NCBI GenBank assembly: GCA_009731375.1
Contig: BJOX01000343.1
Location: 522,025 to 559,946 of the forward strand
Length of the DNA: 37,922 nucleotides
DNA from: Paulinella micropora
Lineage: Eukaryota; Cercozoa; Imbricatea; Euglyphida
Direction: 5' to 3'
Position 1 is the first letter of the stretch. The number at the start of each line of letters is the position of its first letter. Position numbers and translations under genes: made by a program. Positions 11,064-31,869 of this stretch are shown here, piece by piece. Under the pieces are notes generated by a model. That model did not search any database, was not told the DNA's origin, and was given only the letters and a program-made list of their open reading frames with translations.

Positions 11064-13084
11064 TCATGTGTATGTGTTAAAGGATTGAAGAGCTTTTAGC
11101 TCTGTTTTCATACCCTCTAAAACATCTTTAGCTGTCAAACCTTCCTCTATGACATCTTTGGGTACTCTGATATCTACATACAAATAAAAATCACGAATCT
11201 CATCTGCCACCATACGGTCATCGCATAAAAACATATTAGCGGGACTTTGTAACGGGTATTCGGGATCTTTCACGGAGTATTTGAGGATTTCCGAATTCAA
11301 CATCCGTTCTTCTTCGTCCTCAAACTTAACTATGTGGGTGGGCTGAGGTCTGTCTCTTACTACGAGTCTATCTCTGGGGTCACTCACTCTGCTGACTACC
11401 CCTACTCGTACTATGCTCTCCCATCCCTCACCGTACTTTTTCTTCACCCATCCATCTCCCAATGCACGCGCGGGCACTCTTACTACCTTATCTATTAGCT
11501 CTTGAGCCTCTCTCTTTTCTCTCTTGGGCTCATTGCTAGGGGTAAATCTCTTTACTGCCTTGCGCTGCCTTTTCCCGGGGATTATGTTACTCTCCGTTAC
11601 TCTCTGACTCTGCTCCCACGTTAATCCCTTAGATGGTGGTGATTTTTCTTCGTATGCTCTTCTTTCATGTATTTTTAGTGGATCTGTTGGATCTTGTTCA
11701 TTTGTATGCTCTTGTGGCTTGATCTTGTGCTCTGGGGGTAATTGTTGTGGATAATGTGGCTCTGGACTTGTGTGTAGGCGTGTATGTTTGTGATCCAATG
11801 TATTCTTCTCCACATGCTCATTTTCATGCTCATTCTCATTCGCATCGATATCAACATTCTCTGTCTCCCCCTCAACTTCATCAAAGTGTGTTGTTGGGTG
11901 GTCGTTGTTGACGTTGTGCGGTGACTTAGGTGATTGAGGTGGTGATTGGGGTGGTGATTGGGGTGGTGACGCTTGTGGAGATGTGTGTGGTTGCTCGCTC
12001 TCATTCTCATTCTCCCCCTCAGAGTCATCATTATCCCACGACACTAGTTTAGGAGGATGAGCTTGTTTACCGATTTTGTGAATATTAAATCTCACATCTC
12101 TCACTCCGGAAATTATCTTCTTACCATCCCATACGCGGTATAGTTCCCGAAATAGATCATATCCTACTAGCATCACCTTTTTCCCTCTGTACTCTCCCTT
12201 CCGCACTTTAGTCTTAGGTATATGTAACACACCCATACATCCTATTGGTTTTAAATGAAAGAGTGTTGGTTTTCTACCTAACAGCTGCTCATAAGGCGAA
12301 ATTCCTTTGCGTTCCCCGTGAATTGCCGGTAGTATGTTGTGAATGGTTGTTGCTGCGTGTTCTAATTCTGCCCAGAATTGCGGCGGTAATTTAGCGTGAT
12401 ATCTCATTGCTCGTGCAGGCCCCGCCGTAATATCATTCACTTTTTCCGCAATAGGATTCCCGTCTTTATCGTTTGTCGCGGAGGTTTTCCAAATAAAGCG
12501 AATATTTTTCCACCACTTAATGACTTCCTCCGGAATATGGAATTCTTGATCTGCGCGAATTTCCTTTACTTTGTTTCCTGTCTGTCTCTCATAAAAGGCT
12601 ACAGCTTGTTTTAAGCAATCTACAAACTCATTCTTATGGGCTAAATAAAAGTCAAGAATGAACAGTGAGTAGTCGTCGGTGACCGAAAATTTATACCGTT
12701 TACCACCTATTGATCTAGTTGCCCACGGTCCTGATGTGTCTATGTGTAGAATTATACCTGGCTTTTGGGCTCTTTCTATTGTATTAACTGCAAAACGTGG
12801 CAAACGTTTAGACTTTCCTATCATGCAAGATTCGCAAAATCTCACATCGCTCTCGTCACCAACTAACTTAATGTTCAAAATTTTTGCCAATAGGCGCATC
12901 TTTGTTAACCCATAATGCCCACAGGCATAGTGAAAAAGCTTGATTCCTATCTTTCTAGGTTTGTCTGACTTTCTGGGGTAAGCTTCATATAATACTATAT
13001 CTACGTGTAATTCTTTCTCTCTCTTATTTACTTCATGCTTACTTGTCTCGTTTTTGTTCTCATTTGTGGGGCTTCCCTCCCCTT
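11064..13084 (-). pseudogene. copia pol: integrase
   Basis: Open frame continuing upstream of the first Met. The HHCC zinc site is visible as FHYACGHYG and FCESCMIGK. The DDE core residues are in HIDTSGPW, IRADQEF and IAEKVN; the NGG normally after the second Asp is missing. LGRKPTLFHLKPIGCMGVL and VMLVGYD are typical of the copia C-terminal half, followed by a long Ser/Pro/His-rich linker. The frame is -1 relative to gag-protease. It inserts the DNA copy into the chromosome. Confidence 0.9.
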
Positions 13085-16081
13085 CTACCCCCTTGTTGCG
13101 AAAGGATCATATCTTTCGTTGACTTTCAATGGTTCATCATATTCGTCATCCCATCTATATATCATACTCTTAGTTAATCTTCCCCTTACTAATATGTCAC
13201 TCTCGTTAATGTGGATGGGGTGTTTGAGTATTACTAACTGTCCGTTTTGGTGGATGACTGATCTGTTGTGTCTGTGGTCCATCTGTCCTGTAGAGACTAT
13301 GCTAACTGGTAAGGTAGTGTCGAGTAACATCTTCTTTTCTACTGCTCTAGGCCTTCCTTTCCCATCTATCACAGTCAGCCTAGCTCTTCCTGACTTACTC
13401 AACTCCCTTTCTCCATTACCTGTCAGTAGTTCTACCGGGTCTATCTCATCGACATCCGTCAATCTGTCTTCTCTGCATGATATGTCTGTGCTTGCTCCAC
13501 TATCCTGTACCGTCATGTCTCTCTTTTTCATCACTCTTTTTCTCACATGTATCAGTACATGCTCTGTCTCTCCTTCTGTCTCTGTCTCTGTTTCTAGTTC
13601 ACCCTCAGAGACTCCTCTACCCTCACCTTGTCCCTCTTCTGTGAGTTGTGGAGGTGTAGTGATGGGACTCTGTCTGACTGCTCTCTCCAAGTACACTCCT
13701 TCTATTGCTCTTACTATGTCAGTCAAAAAGTCATCTCTCTCTAGCTCGCCACTCACGACACGCATCACTTCTCCATTCATTCCCCTCACGCACTCATTCA
13801 TCAACGTTTTAGCTATTTCATTTATATCTTTGAAGGTTATGACGGGAGGGTTGATGGGTTGCGTGTTTGTTGTCTGTGTTGGTGGGAGTGCTGTGATTGG
13901 TCTAGAACTAGAGATTTGGAGTTGTTGTGAGGTGGGACCTATTTGGTTGCCAAACTTGTTGACAGAAGTGGGCCCAAGTCGTTGCTCTCCCTCATCCACT
14001 CCACTCTCTTCTCTCCCTTCTCTGCTCTGGCCGGTCCGCTGACTAGAAAATGGATTATGTTTGCGTGGTTGTTGCGGAATATTTTGCGAGACTTGTGGAC
14101 TTGTGGAAATTTTGGTGTCACGTAAAGTTTCAAATTCCCCGAAAACGAGTCTTTGCGTAATTTTATGAGACTTTTCCAATGCCGCAGCTTTAAGACCTCG
14201 TTCGTCTGGGTAGTAAGGAGATTTGGGGGGACGCAACACGGGACTTACCGACAAATCCAACTCCGGATAATCTGGGTCTTGTGTGGCGTGATATCCGCAG
14301 TACCTCGCATAAGATAATCGTTTCGCGTGATTTGCGTATATTCCTTTTCCTTTTGATTTTTCAACGGAAACATTACACGGTTTTTTGCGTCTGTTTATTC
14401 CGGCACATTTTGTGTCAGGCGTGACTCCGTAAGAACTCTCAAGCCTCAAAGGAGTTTCGTTAGGGTTAGGGGTGACTGGGGAACATCGTGGGGTGGCGGA
14501 TACTAACCGCTCTTCCTTGCCTTCTCCCCGTAGTGAGGAGGGACCTCGTAGGGTGGCCGATACTAACCGCACTTCCCGTCCTTCTCCACTCTCACTATGT
14601 CTATTCCCTACCCTAGGTGTAGTCTTTGTATCGTTCAAAAGGGCTTGGGGACTTGTAGATTTGTGATGAGGTGAGCTTGGTTGCTCGTCATCTCTTTCTC
14701 TTTCTTCCTCATCATCATCGCTCTTATCATAAGTGTTCCCCATATGGATTAAAGCAACGTTTGTATCAGAGTCACTTTGTTCGTCTTCGTTTTTGTCGTT
14801 GCCGGTTGTTATCAAAGTGAGTGCTTTCTTTTTCTTATGAAAGGGTTTCTTTTTGTTTTTGTAATTGTTCTTTTGTTCGTTCTTTTCTTGTTCCGTGCCT
14901 TTGTCTTCCGTTTGATTCCGTTTTAATTTTCCTTCTTTGCGGAACTTTTCCGAAATCACCGGACAATATCTCATGGTATGGCCTTTGGCATCACATCCGA
15001 AACACGTGACTTTGAGCGTCCAGTTTGGAGCTGTCTTTGGTCCCGGTTTATTGTCTCCCCTTTTCCCTTTATTATCCATCAGGAGATTGGTCTCTTGCCG
15101 CTGCTTGCCATCCCGAGATTTCTTGTTGTTGTCTTTGCGAATTTGAGTTTTTCTCTCACGGAAATTGTTACGTCTTTCTTTTTCTTCCCACATTAACCAT
15201 CTTTCCCTAGATGCTTCGCATAGTTCCGAGAAATTTGGTCTTAGTCTGGCCGGGAGATCATAGTGGTCCACCTGAAATTTATCCCCGAAAGCTGGATGGT
15301 AGCGCAATTTCTTAAATAGCTTTCTCTTTGCTTCCTCATCGGAAAATGGCGCCCCACGTAAACTTTCAAGCTGGATTTTCTTTGCGAGAAATTCATTTAG
15401 CCAGTCTACATACCTCTGACCTGCCCTTGGTCTCGTTCTCTCAAACTCTTCCTCTAACATGTACCTACCTGCTCCGGAAATGCCTCCCCATTGATCTCTT
15501 ACTACTATCAACTCTTCAATGGGTCCTTTCGTCTTCTGTGTTCGCAGGAAATTAGATACATTGTCTTTGGAAAAAGCCACAGACAGACATAACTGCAAAG
15601 TTTTCATCCTTTCATAATATTTCTTCTCTTTGCGGATAGCTGTCTTTCTTCTTGTGTGTTGTTTCATACTTTGTCTTTTCTTTTTCCTTGCTTCTTTCTC
15701 TTTCCACTCTCTCTTTTGTTCTGCTGTCATTTTATCCCAACCTTCTGGCTGTTTGATATCTTCTTTCTTTGTCTGGGGTCTCTGTCTTCCTCTCTGAGAG
15801 GTGTCTGACTCTTCATCTTCCTCACTATCACTTATGGGCGTGTCGGGCTCTTCTAAGTCTTCTGCCGTCTTAGCCCTTGCTTCGTCGTAAGGAAAATCCC
15901 TTTTGGCTTTAGCTGGGTCGGCTAATGCCACAGATACCATCTCTGCCACGTGGACAGATATCCCCTGCATGTGCTTCTGAAACTTGCTTGACCAAGGCCA
16001 AAAGCTTTGGTCGTTGCCCTCGAATATGGGCACTTGACTCAATACGTGCTTTGGCACGCTTGCCTCCTTGACAAGGCTCAT
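13085..16081 (-). CDS. copia Gag-protease polyprotein
   Basis: ATG at 16081 starts MSLVKEASVPKH; the frame runs 998 codons to TAG at 13085-13087. Gag core in the first 330 residues (VPIFEGNDQSFWPWSSKF near the start), CCHC zinc knuckle CFGCDAKGHTMRYC at about 360, a long low-complexity linker, and the aspartic protease motif VQDSGASTDI at about 860. The stop follows a run of five G; pol continues in the -1 frame. The 480-residue linker between knuckle and protease is long for copia. The ATG lies only 4 bases inside the 5' LTR edge. Confidence 0.92.
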   Translation of the reverse strand: MSLVKEASVPKHVLSQVPIFEGNDQSFWPWSSKFQKHMQGISVHVAEMVSVALADPAKAKRDFPYDEARAKTAEDLEEPDTPISDSEEDEESDTSQRGRQRPQTKKEDIKQPEGWDKMTAEQKREWKEKEARKKKRQSMKQHTRRKTAIRKEKKYYERMKTLQLCLSVAFSKDNVSNFLRTQKTKGPIEELIVVRDQWGGISGAGRYMLEEEFERTRPRAGQRYVDWLNEFLAKKIQLESLRGAPFSDEEAKRKLFKKLRYHPAFGDKFQVDHYDLPARLRPNFSELCEASRERWLMWEEKERRNNFRERKTQIRKDNNKKSRDGKQRQETNLLMDNKGKRGDNKPGPKTAPNWTLKVTCFGCDAKGHTMRYCPVISEKFRKEGKLKRNQTEDKGTEQEKNEQKNNYKNKKKPFHKKKKALTLITTGNDKNEDEQSDSDTNVALIHMGNTYDKSDDDEEERERDDEQPSSPHHKSTSPQALLNDTKTTPRVGNRHSESGEGREVRLVSATLRGPSSLRGEGKEERLVSATPRCSPVTPNPNETPLRLESSYGVTPDTKCAGINRRKKPCNVSVEKSKGKGIYANHAKRLSYARYCGYHATQDPDYPELDLSVSPVLRPPKSPYYPDERGLKAAALEKSHKITQRLVFGEFETLRDTKISTSPQVSQNIPQQPRKHNPFSSQRTGQSREGREESGVDEGEQRLGPTSVNKFGNQIGPTSQQLQISSSRPITALPPTQTTNTQPINPPVITFKDINEIAKTLMNECVRGMNGEVMRVVSGELERDDFLTDIVRAIEGVYLERAVRQSPITTPPQLTEEGQGEGRGVSEGELETETETEGETEHVLIHVRKRVMKKRDMTVQDSGASTDISCREDRLTDVDEIDPVELLTGNGERELSKSGRARLTVIDGKGRPRAVEKKMLLDTTLPVSIVSTGQMDHRHNRSVIHQNGQLVILKHPIHINESDILVRGRLTKSMIYRWDDEYDEPLKVNERYDPFATRG

Positions 16082-16084
16082 AGC

Positions 16085-16395
16085 CAAAGTAATCTATCAC
16101 TCAAACGCAGAGTTTAGGGAAGCTACCCCGCTAAGGGTAAAGAATAACCGAAGAAAAGACTTTTAATGACTTTGGGTCACACAAATTTATGATGTTATGA
16201 CCTTTACAGAATGGTAATACTCATTTGATTCTAGGCATTCCAGACTATGATTCGTGAATACTCTAGAAAGTGTCCTTGTCAGTAATAAAGGTATTAATAA
16301 CTGTCCGGCCTATGAACCTGCCTATGACTAAGACTATCCAAATTACCGGTAAATTGTCTAGGTGGAGTAAGGGGTATTAATAGTACATTACAACG
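16085..16395 (-). repeat. copia 5' LTR
   Basis: Pairs with 8837-9151 (7 substitutions, one 4-bp indel). It should contain the element promoter and polyadenylation signals. TTTCA target duplication follows at 16396-16400. Confidence 0.95.
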
Positions 16396-16400
16396 TTTCA

Positions 16401-17892
16401 AGCCTGTTTTAAAAATGTCAAGTAGTTTAAGAAGAGACTTTTCCTGGGTTTTTGTAGCTTTTTCACTATTTTTTAGAAAAAAATCCCGGAAACTCAATCA
16501 TTTTTTGTGGTGGGTGTCGGGGCCCGGCGGCGGCCGGTCCAGGAAAAGATGCCAGAGGAAATGGTTCCCCTGGCCTGATTGCATCAGCTATCTTTTACTC
16601 GTGACAAAGCATGTGAAGTTAAATCTATCTAAGTATATACATAGTAACATTGAGTGTTTTTGATTACTTGTACAAAATATCTCTTGATATAATACTTTTA
16701 CTTGTAGGCCGCGTAGTACAACAAACCAGCAAGGAGAAAACCACCTAAGTTTTTTTGTCGAAACACCGGCAGTCGGAAAATCTCAAATTTTGTAGCCTGA
16801 GCTTGAGTCTTATTTCTTGCACAGATGAATAGGTGAATCGTTTTTTACTATCATTAAACGTATTTCAGGGCCAACTTTGTGTTATTTGTAAATGTCTGTC
16901 CGATTACAGTGGAAGGCAAAAACTCAAAATCACAAAACCAGCATTTTTCTGGCCCGGTTTTGGGGCCATATGCATATTAGTATTCCGATCAATTTTAAGA
17001 ATTTTAAGTGTTGGAATCGTCTTTCACCGGCCCAACCATAAACTAAAGCTCCACCACTTGAAGGATTTTTGTTTATTTTGCCTAGAAGCTACAAACCAAA
17101 AAGTGGGTTTTCACAACGTGACTTCACTGTGACCTGTCTGACCTACACATGCATGTAAATTTTTTCCTGGACCCGTTGCGGCCCTGAGTGCTACAGTTTT
17201 TTTAGTGTTATCATGTCTCACTGACATATACTTACGATAGATACAAAAATATTGAAATAAGAATGTGTCTGCCTGCCTCATTCCTGGAAGCATGCAAGTC
17301 CGAGATGTTGAAATGTTAAAAAAGTTTTGATCATTTTTCTTTTTGATTTTGTGTGATTTTTCAACAAAAACTACGTAAATATGAAGGTATAGTGTTTTAG
17401 GACTCCCCCAACCTATTTAGGAGCTGTAGGACCGTCAATTGTTTTGCAAATAAATTTGTATTTGCTTGTTCAGCTGCCATTAAGGAACTGTTTTCCGGCC
17501 GACTCTGTGTGTCTCAGAGATGTTGAAACTTAATCAGCAAGTTTTCTCAAAATTCGATCAAATTATTTATCGAGATGCATTGTATAACGTTCGATAGTTC
17601 AAAAGCTAAGAAAATAACAAGCAAAAACAGATTCTTTAATCATATTAATAATCGTGGTTGCAAACCATTTTTTCACCACATTGAATCAGCAAAAAAATTA
17701 CGGCCCGACCTGTCTTTTTGAAAAAGTTTCCGAAATTTTTTCCACAAGAAATGGTGACTTTTTTTACAACTTCAAATGCTTCGTTTGTCAAAACTACTAC
17801 AAATAATTGAAAATCGATTGCAGATTCTGAATCAGGATGATCTGAAGAATTAACTGTAAATGTTTTATTTTTTAAACCAGCGAATCCACTAA
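16401..17892. other. Unique AT-rich DNA, no gene seen
   Basis: No microsatellite, no recognisable protein. Short open frames on both strands look random. It could be intergenic or an ordinary intron. Confidence 0.6.
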
Positions 17893-17940
17893 AGACCTGA
17901 AGGGGGGGGGGGGGGGGAAAAAAAAAAAAGNNNNNNNNNN
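17893..17940. other. Poly-G/poly-A run and assembly gap (17931-17940)
   Basis: Homopolymer run followed by ten N. The sequence to the right may not be truly adjacent. Confidence 0.9.
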
Positions 17941-17941
17941 T

Positions 17942-18440
17942 GAACTAAACCGGAAGCAGTTCAAATGGAGCTTCACGACCTGGTGGAAGTTTGTGCAAGA
18001 CCGAGCAGTTGAGTTAGACAAAAAGTTTGACATCGCGAAGGTGACTAGTTCCACTGAGAAAGGCCTAGCTGCCCGCAAGCTCGGAAAGGGGAAGTCAAAG
18101 GATGAGTGGTTTATCCGATGCTTTAGTAAGGAAGGTAAATGCTTACGTGGCGCCTCGAACCGGTGCCTCCATGTTGGAGGCAAGGTCAAGGGTGGACGGT
18201 GTGTTTTCTGTGGAATGAGAAAGTGAGTTCAAGTGCAAGTGGGCTGACAAATGTCGGTTCGAACACGACCCCGCTAGAAAGGAATACAACCCCCAACTTG
18301 AAGCCGGCTGACACTGGCTCCTAAGGGTACAAAGACCAACAAGGGTAAGGGTCCCAAATGTTATACACTTTTTCCAGAAGGGACACATCGCCGGCAAGTG
18401 CCCTCACCTGCAAATGGTGGCTAAGACGTAAAAAGGCTGG
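17942..18440 (+). pseudogene. Broken gag-like zinc-finger remnant
   Basis: One frame is open from the gap to 18226 and reads FKWSFTTWWKFVQDRAVELD, then a Lys-rich part with C..H..C residues (GRCVFCGMRK). After 18226 two other frames continue: FKCKWADKCRFEHDPARKE (a C..C..H finger-like stretch) and FQKGHIAGKCPHLQ, the second half of a CCHC zinc knuckle whose CYT half lies in another frame. Several frameshifts are needed to read it as one protein. Most likely the gag of an old retroelement; a host zinc-finger pseudogene is possible. Confidence 0.45.
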
Positions 18441-18851
18441 TAACTGTTAGCCTTTTGAGGATTCCCACTTATTCCTGCTGGTGGCAAGTATTCTGTTAGA
18501 ATAAAAGTGTTTGCGTTGAAAATATATATGTATATATATATATATTTATATTTATGTATATAAATGAATATCAATAGAGTCATTCAGGATGCACAGACTC
18601 TGGGGCTGTTACATAATCCCCCCTTCTTAAAGGCAAAAGTTGCACATTTTTACGGTTTGTCCTGAGTAGGTGTTATTGTCTGTACACGACACAGAGGTAG
18701 TATATCATGTATGGTATGTATGTGTGTATGTGCGTGTATGTAATATCGTCAGTACTGTTCTGCGCCGCGCTTTAACGTTGTTTTGCCTTGCAATTTGCTG
18801 TTGATGCACTTAAATACCTCGTTAGTTTCCTCTTTTATATAATTTGTAGTA

Positions 18852-18892
<41 letters not shown>

Positions 18893-18895
18893 ATA
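18441..18895. other. Unique DNA with TA and AAT repeats
   Basis: A TATATG-type repeat at about 18518-18560 and an (ATA)n tract at 18853-18891 that adjoins repeat family B. No gene seen. Confidence 0.6.
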
Positions 18896-19311
18896 TCTGA
18901 GGCGTACTGATGCAGCTAATGGCATATCCTCAACGGACATAAGCCTCCAATACCCTTGTTCGAGGTCCTCCACCCCCCCGTGTCAGTCTCTCGCCTGATG
19001 ATCGGGGCCACCGATGGAGCTCCTGAGGGCAAGACTGCACTAAGCCGAGGTTATTCCGCAGTCCCAGCAACCTCTTGCAAGACGTCACCGAATGTGCAAG
19101 TGCATACACCAAGCGCGGTTGCTAGAGCTGCCTCGAAACCCCACCCATAACAATCTGGTGTCTGCTGGGTCCTGGGCTATCAACCAGCATATGCGGAGTT
19201 TAAGATCTTTTACGCGCGCAACGACCCTCCTCCCCAGCATCTACCACCAAAGGGTTATGAGTTGGCGTCACAGTTTAACGCCTTGAGGCCATTGGGCTGG
19301 AACTCTGTTTA

Positions 19312-19313
<2 letters not shown>
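18896..19313. repeat. Dispersed repeat family B, copy 1
   Basis: About 415 bp bounded by AAT arrays. It matches 36852-37273 over its length, and a 3' fragment matches 36648-36748 almost exactly. One - strand frame (MVYALAHS..CKRLL..LR.NLGLV) is conserved between copies but short; it may be a coding remnant or chance. Looks like a SINE-sized element with AAT tails. Confidence 0.75.
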
Positions 19314-19394
<81 letters not shown>

Positions 19395-19420
19395 TAGAAG
19401 TAGTAGTAGTAGTAGTAGTG

Positions 19421-19490
<70 letters not shown>

Positions 19491-19507
19491 AAGTAGTAGT
19501 AGTAGAA

Positions 19508-19551
<44 letters not shown>

Positions 19552-19552
19552 T
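19314..19552. repeat. AAT and TAG trinucleotide arrays
   Basis: (TAA)n then (TAG)n, about 240 bp. The long V-rich and T-rich frames across it are artefacts. Confidence 0.95.
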
Positions 19553-20046
19553 AAAAATATTGTTGTTTTCGTTGTTGTTGTTAGTGTCGTCTTCCAGCTC
19601 AGAGCAAGGTGGCGGGCTCTGATCACGTCTGTTGTTGCTGTTATTGTTGCTGTTATTGTTGTTGTTTTTGTTGTTGCTGTTGTTGTTGTCATGATCGTTT
19701 TCCCGGGCGCAGCAAAGTGGCGGGCACCTGTGTTATGTTGTTTTCCCGGACGCAGCAACGGGGGCGCTCTGGTCAGAGCTGTTGTTGCTGTTGTTGTTGT
19801 CGTTGTTGTTGTTGTTGCTGTCGTCGTCGTCGTTGTTGTTGTTGCTGTTGTTGTTGTTGTCGTCGTCGTCGTTGTCGTCGTCGTCGTCGTCCTTGTTGTT
19901 GTCCTTTTTGTTGTTGTTGCTATTGCTGTTGTTGCTATTCCTGTTGTTGCTGTTGTTGATGTTGTTGTCATGGTCGTTTGCCCGCGCGCAGCAAAGTGGC
20001 GGGCGCTCTGGTCAGGTCTGTTGCTGTTATTATTAATACTGTCGTT

Positions 20047-20112
<66 letters not shown>

Positions 20113-20113
20113 A

Positions 20114-20161
<48 letters not shown>

Positions 20162-20170
20162 CTATTGCCG
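19553..20170 (-). repeat. GTT/GTC arrays with four copies of the FBXL C-terminal exon edge
   Basis: Trinucleotide runs enclose copies of the end of exon 16 at about 19591-19635, 19703-19735, 19747-19780 and 19980-20022. On the - strand they read close to LTRAPATLLRAGK, against LTQAPATFLRAAK in the gene. They lie downstream of the stop codon, so they would fall in the 3' UTR or beyond. Confidence 0.8.
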
Positions 20171-29888
<9,718 letters not shown>

Positions 29889-29963
29889 GTTTGTAGTGGA
29901 CGTCCTAAACTTGTGAGTTGATGTACGCAGTCTGCGGGCTTTTGCTGTGGGAGGGAAAAAAAC

Positions 29964-30045
29964 CTTTTTGCTGCGCAAGCTTGCAAAAACTTCATTTCAC
30001 AACATACCATACATCCCATGAGCTCTCTCCCCTCTCTCCTAGGTC
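29964..30045 (-). repeat. Split direct repeat B2
   Basis: Matches 30448-30526 with only a few small differences. It is followed on its right by a perfect 12-bp inverted repeat with an 8-base loop (30039-30070). Confidence 0.85.
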
Positions 30046-30238
30046 TTGTGCTTAATCACACAAGACCTAGATTGTGCAAGATATTGTGCATGGAATATGC
30101 GTGATTGTGCATGAGATGAGAAGCATTATGTGCAAAATTGTGTGAGATGTGTGTGGATGTGTGTAAATGTGTATAATTTCTCCCTCACTCACCACCCCCA
30201 AACGAGAAGACATCATGTAAATGGGTGGTGGGTGGGGG

Positions 30239-30365
30239 TTCTTGCCTTTCCTAAAACCCAAACTAAAAGCACTTTTGTATAAAACAAAAAATGCAAATCT
30301 GAGGGGGACAGGATTGTTGTTCTTCAAATTTTCGAGCGGGAACTATTGTTCCCGCTTCTTCATTT
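30239..30365 (-). repeat. Split direct repeat A2
   Basis: Matches A1 at 35783-35915 with a few differences. Near its right end it carries the 20-base palindrome gcgggaac-tatt-gttcccgc. Confidence 0.9.
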
Positions 30366-30447
30366 GCGCAGAGAAATTCTGCAAGTGAACTCAATTGATT
30401 GTCACTACCGGCCCACTCTGTCGGATATGGTTATTTGTGAAATGACG

Positions 30448-30526
30448 CTTTTGCTGCGCAAGCTTGCAAAAACTTCATTTCACAACATACCATAAATCCC
30501 ATGAGCTCTCCCCTCTCTCCTAGGTC
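30448..30526 (-). repeat. Split direct repeat B1
   Basis: Matches B2. Followed by aggtc-gcgaaaaa-gacct, a shorter version of the hairpin beside B2, with the same 8-base loop length. Confidence 0.85.
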
Positions 30527-31869
30527 GCGAAAAAGACCTCTCTGGAAAAAAAAATTGGTAATGCCATTTTTACCTGCCAGGGCTGGAGGAAATGCCGACA
30601 AATTGCCTATATTCCCTCAAAAATTGCATTTTTGGGTTCAACTGGAAAATTTTTTAGGCTGACTAGAAATTAGGAAAAGACTCATCGAGCTGTTTGCTGC
30701 TGAAAAATATTATTTTTGCTTGTGCTTTGGCATAGTCCATGATACATTCTTTCTGTCCACGATAAGATCCTAAATTGTGAATAAGTAGCTTTGCAACGTG
30801 TGTAATGCCCCGAAACTAAAACAGCAATTATAGACAGATAACAAATCTGATTATCAATGTATCTTCGTTTTTATGCCTGTATTCTGCGCGTTCGTACCGT
30901 TTGTCCTTTTTCCCGTATGCAAACATTAGTCTGTGTATGTTTGCATCCTTATTGTTGTCGAGATTTTTCGTGTTAGTCAGCTTTATGTCCTAGTACATGT
31001 GTGTGGTGTAAGTGTTTTGTATGTCTATTCCCGTAAATATTCTTGTAATCCATTGTAGTGTATCTGGAATCGATGAGTATTTCATTGATATCGTTTTCGC
31101 TGTGAAGAAAGTGGTGTAATTACAAGTTATGTTATCGACTTTAAATTTAGTGTGTTGAGTCTCTCTTATATGTGAGGTGGTGGTTGTGTCGTTTTTGTCC
31201 GATGCTGTTCCTGTATGCATTTTGAGCGTTAGATTTCTTACTAAACCCTGGTACCGTCGTACTGTACACGTTAGGCTATTCTGGAATCTATTTCTGTAAG
31301 ATTGCTCTGTTCACTGCATATATTACGTCTGCATGTCTGTATATATTATGACGAACTATATTGTTATGTGACCGATATTGAGTGCTATTACGAGGACTTG
31401 TTACTGTAGTCATGTCATTATGCGACATGAGTTTATCACTGGATATCTCAGTTAAATACGTCATTTCTCTTGACTGACATTACGATACGATACGATACGA
31501 TACAATACGATACGATACGATACGATAAGATACGATACGATACGGTACGATACGATATGATACGATATGATACGATACGATACGATAGGATATGATAGGA
31601 TACGATACGATACGATACTATACGATACGATACGATACGATATGATACGATACGATACGATACGATACGATACGATACGATACGAAACGATACGCTAATA
31701 ACGGTTCAGTAAGTGTATTTCGTAAGTTAAATCGCATTCTAGTACAGCATGGGAATCGATTTTAATAAGCGAGCGTCAGTTACTTATCTGGTAAACCATA
31801 GCATACACCATCGTCGAACGGTGGTGTAGATTGTATTTGAGCATATTTCGTATGAGAACCAAGGAGTAT
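30527..31869 (-). other. Non-coding 3' part of the YR element
   Basis: No recognisable coding frame. It includes a (GATAC)n array at 31481-31694; the rest is AT-rich unique sequence. Confidence 0.5.
31481..31694. repeat. GATAC pentanucleotide array
   Basis: About 42 units of TACGA with scattered changes. It lies inside the YR element, about 175 bp downstream of the recombinase stop. Confidence 0.95.

Larger units (their letters stand above)
8832..16400 (-). mobile_element. Ty1/copia LTR retrotransposon, complete but mutated
   Basis: Direct repeats of 311 and 315 bp enclose gag, protease, integrase, reverse transcriptase and RNase H in the copia order. Both outer edges carry the 5-bp target duplication TTTCA (8832-8836 and 16396-16400), which fixes the boundaries. 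A polypurine tract lies just inside the 3' LTR. The two LTRs differ at 7 substitutions and one 4-bp indel, so the insertion is not recent. The pol region carries two in-frame stops and one frameshift besides the gag-pol junction, so this copy should be inactive. Confidence 0.95.

Noticed and set aside
11064-11066. UGA read as tryptophan or programmed readthrough
   Set aside because: The FBXL gene ends at TGA, and the same element has a TAG stop and an indel. Simple decay explains the stop better than a variant code.
13035-14042. 335-codon + strand frame, Ser/Leu-rich
   Set aside because: Shadow of the copia Gag-protease frame on the other strand.
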